Shown here: positions 6,892-7,559 of the stretch, piece by piece
Position numbering within the stretch: the stretch's first letter is position 1
How the letters are laid out: each line of letters begins with the position of its first letter
Origin: Nitrospiraceae bacterium
Lineage (GTDB): Bacteria > Nitrospirota > UBA9217
Length of the DNA stretch: 7,559 nucleotides
Assembly: GCA_003454665.1 (NCBI GenBank)
Contig: DMKB01000192.1
Location: 1,973-9,531, forward strand
Direction of reading: 5' to 3'
Notes under the pieces: generated by a model
The model's input: the letters and a program-made list of their open reading frames with translations, nothing else
The model's database searches: none
Told to the model about the DNA's origin: nothing
Program-made: the position numbers and the translations under genes

Positions 6892-7314
6892 ATGTATAGA
6901 AAGCCGCTTATCATGGTTCTCTTCGTGGCTCTCTGCCTGACGGTCACGGCAGGCATGTCCGACGCCAAGGGAAAAGGATCGTCCGGTCTTTCGGCCTGGC
7001 TCACGAATATTCAGAAAAAAATTTCAGGCATCATGCCGAAAAAGTCACTCGAGATGTCCACGAGTGTCGCCGGGATCCGTGGTTCGAAAGAGCAGGCCCG
7101 GTCGAAACTGTACTGGAAAGGCAAGAAAGGGAAAGAGAGCGTTACCGAAGCAGAGCTGACGAAATTCAAGGCCGCGGTGGACCTTGCCCTGAAAGGCGAT
7201 AAAGCCGCGTCGGTTAAAGAACTGAAGGACTTTATGGAGTTGTATCCCGACAGCGCCATGATACCGGACGCGAAGAAGACCCTCGACATGGTGCAGGCGG
7301 AAAAGAAAAAGTAA
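6892..7314 (+). CDS. Small secreted lysine-rich protein, SVAGIRG motif
   Basis: This 140-residue protein is of no family that I can name with confidence. The ATG at 6892 (MYRKPLIMVLF) is preferred over that at 6871 because GGGAGG (6878-6883) lies 8 nt upstream of it and no such site precedes the other. A signal peptide covers about residues 1-25 (YRK, a hydrophobic core, then a possible cut after SDA at 25 or VTA at 20). The mature part is lysine-rich and ends in KKK. MSTSVAGIRGSKEQ (55-68) resembles the SVAGVRGT-type strand found in FecR-like proteins, but the rest of that domain is not recognisable. The C-terminal half (KFKAAVDLALKG, then YPDSAMIPDAKKTLDMV at 118-134) has the YPxSxxxPxA pattern typical of CpoB/YbgF-like TPR helices. 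It is probably co-transcribed with the NHL protein and exported with it. A partner, regulator or substrate role is inferred from context alone. Confidence 0.83.
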   Translation: MYRKPLIMVLFVALCLTVTAGMSDAKGKGSSGLSAWLTNIQKKISGIMPKKSLEMSTSVAGIRGSKEQARSKLYWKGKKGKESVTEAELTKFKAAVDLALKGDKAASVKELKDFMELYPDSAMIPDAKKTLDMVQAEKKK

Positions 7315-7490
7315 CAAAGAGAGAGACGCAGCTCCTTAGTCTGTTACGAATGAAGTTTTTGTCTAAATGACAAGAAAAATATCCTGAAAGAGGAAAAGCT
7401 TTAGACAGGATTAACGGGATTTTAAAAAGGCTAGTTGTGGGATTTTATCCTGCCTGTGGCCTTTAGGCGATACATCCTGTGGAATTCCTC
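7315..7490. other. Non-coding 3' flank with repeat fragments
   Basis: No gene is seen between the stop of the small secreted protein and the window end. No clear intrinsic terminator follows the stop codon. CAGGAT (7406-7411) and ATCCTG (7447-7452) are inverted, and ATCCTG recurs at 7381 and again near 7474. The stretch 7404-7425 (GACAGGATTAACGGGATTTT) reads like the degenerate GACAGGATTAACAGGAT-type dispersed repeats of environmental genomes. Confidence 0.45.
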
Positions 7491-7491
7491 T

Positions 7492-7523
7492 GGTCCCGCT
7501 TATAGCGGGACTAAAGCGGGACC
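7492..7523. repeat. Three-armed CCCGC palindrome
   Basis: GGTCCCGCT (7492-7500) can pair either with AGCGGGAC (7504-7511; 8 bp, TAT loop) or with AGCGGGACC (7515-7523; 9 bp, 14-nt loop). The two right-hand arms are 11 bp apart and nearly identical. It could serve as a hairpin at the 3' end of the upstream operon, but no T-run follows. It may belong to the same class of small palindrome as 1072-1091, which shares the CCCGC/GCGGG core. Confidence 0.6.
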
Positions 7524-7537
7524 GCGGGATCAAAATG

Positions 7538-7559
7538 GCCTAACATCAGAATCGGCCAC
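7538..7559. repeat. Second copy of the 2493-2514 element, at window edge
   Basis: This 22-nt stretch matches 2493-2514 at 20 of 22 positions in the same orientation (GCCTAA.ATCAGAA.CGGCCAC). It runs into the window edge, so its full extent is unknown. Read on the minus strand it begins GTGGCCG, like the blocks in the 27-nt periodic array, and could be the edge of a larger repeat or an insertion-sequence end that continues to the right. Confidence 0.5.

Overview
The window carries five protein-coding genes and several repeat-laden intergenic gaps. It looks like a GC-rich, Gram-negative environmental bacterium. Secreted NHL/FN3/TPR proteins and gaps filled with degenerate dispersed repeats are the kind of thing seen in Nitrospirota or Desulfobacterota. 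That placement is an impression only; no taxonomic marker was compared. No rRNA, tRNA or CRISPR array was seen.

Layout. Positions 1-1043 (minus) hold prfA, encoding peptide chain release factor 1, cut by the left window edge shortly before its C terminus. The gap 1044-1294 holds a small palindrome and repeat fragments. Positions 1295-1750 (plus) encode a small Rossmann-fold protein of the TIGR00725 family (DprA/LOG-like). Convergent with it, after an AT-rich palindromic gap, 1938-2414 (minus) encodes a small flavodoxin-fold (WrbA-like) protein. The gap 2415-3032 starts with a 27-nt periodic repeat resembling IS21-type terminal repeats. It continues through a long imperfect palindrome and ends in two sigma70-type promoter cores.

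The most interesting part is the plus-strand pair 3033-6833 and 6892-7314. The first gene encodes a 1266-residue secreted protein: signal peptide, eleven recognisable NHL repeats plus one degenerate one (two probable six-bladed propellers), two fibronectin type III domains, a beta-rich region, a transglutaminase-like Cys/His domain and three TPRs. The second encodes a 140-residue secreted, lysine-rich protein with an SVAGIRG motif and a CpoB/YbgF-like C-terminal helix pattern. They lie 58 nt apart with a hairpin between them and probably form one operon. A cell-envelope scaffold or processing system is a reasonable inference, but its function is unknown.

The right end (7315-7559) has no gene. 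It holds repeat fragments, a three-armed CCCGC palindrome and a second copy of the element found at 2493-2514. The first three genes (prfA, TIGR00725, flavodoxin) show no evident functional link to the secreted pair.
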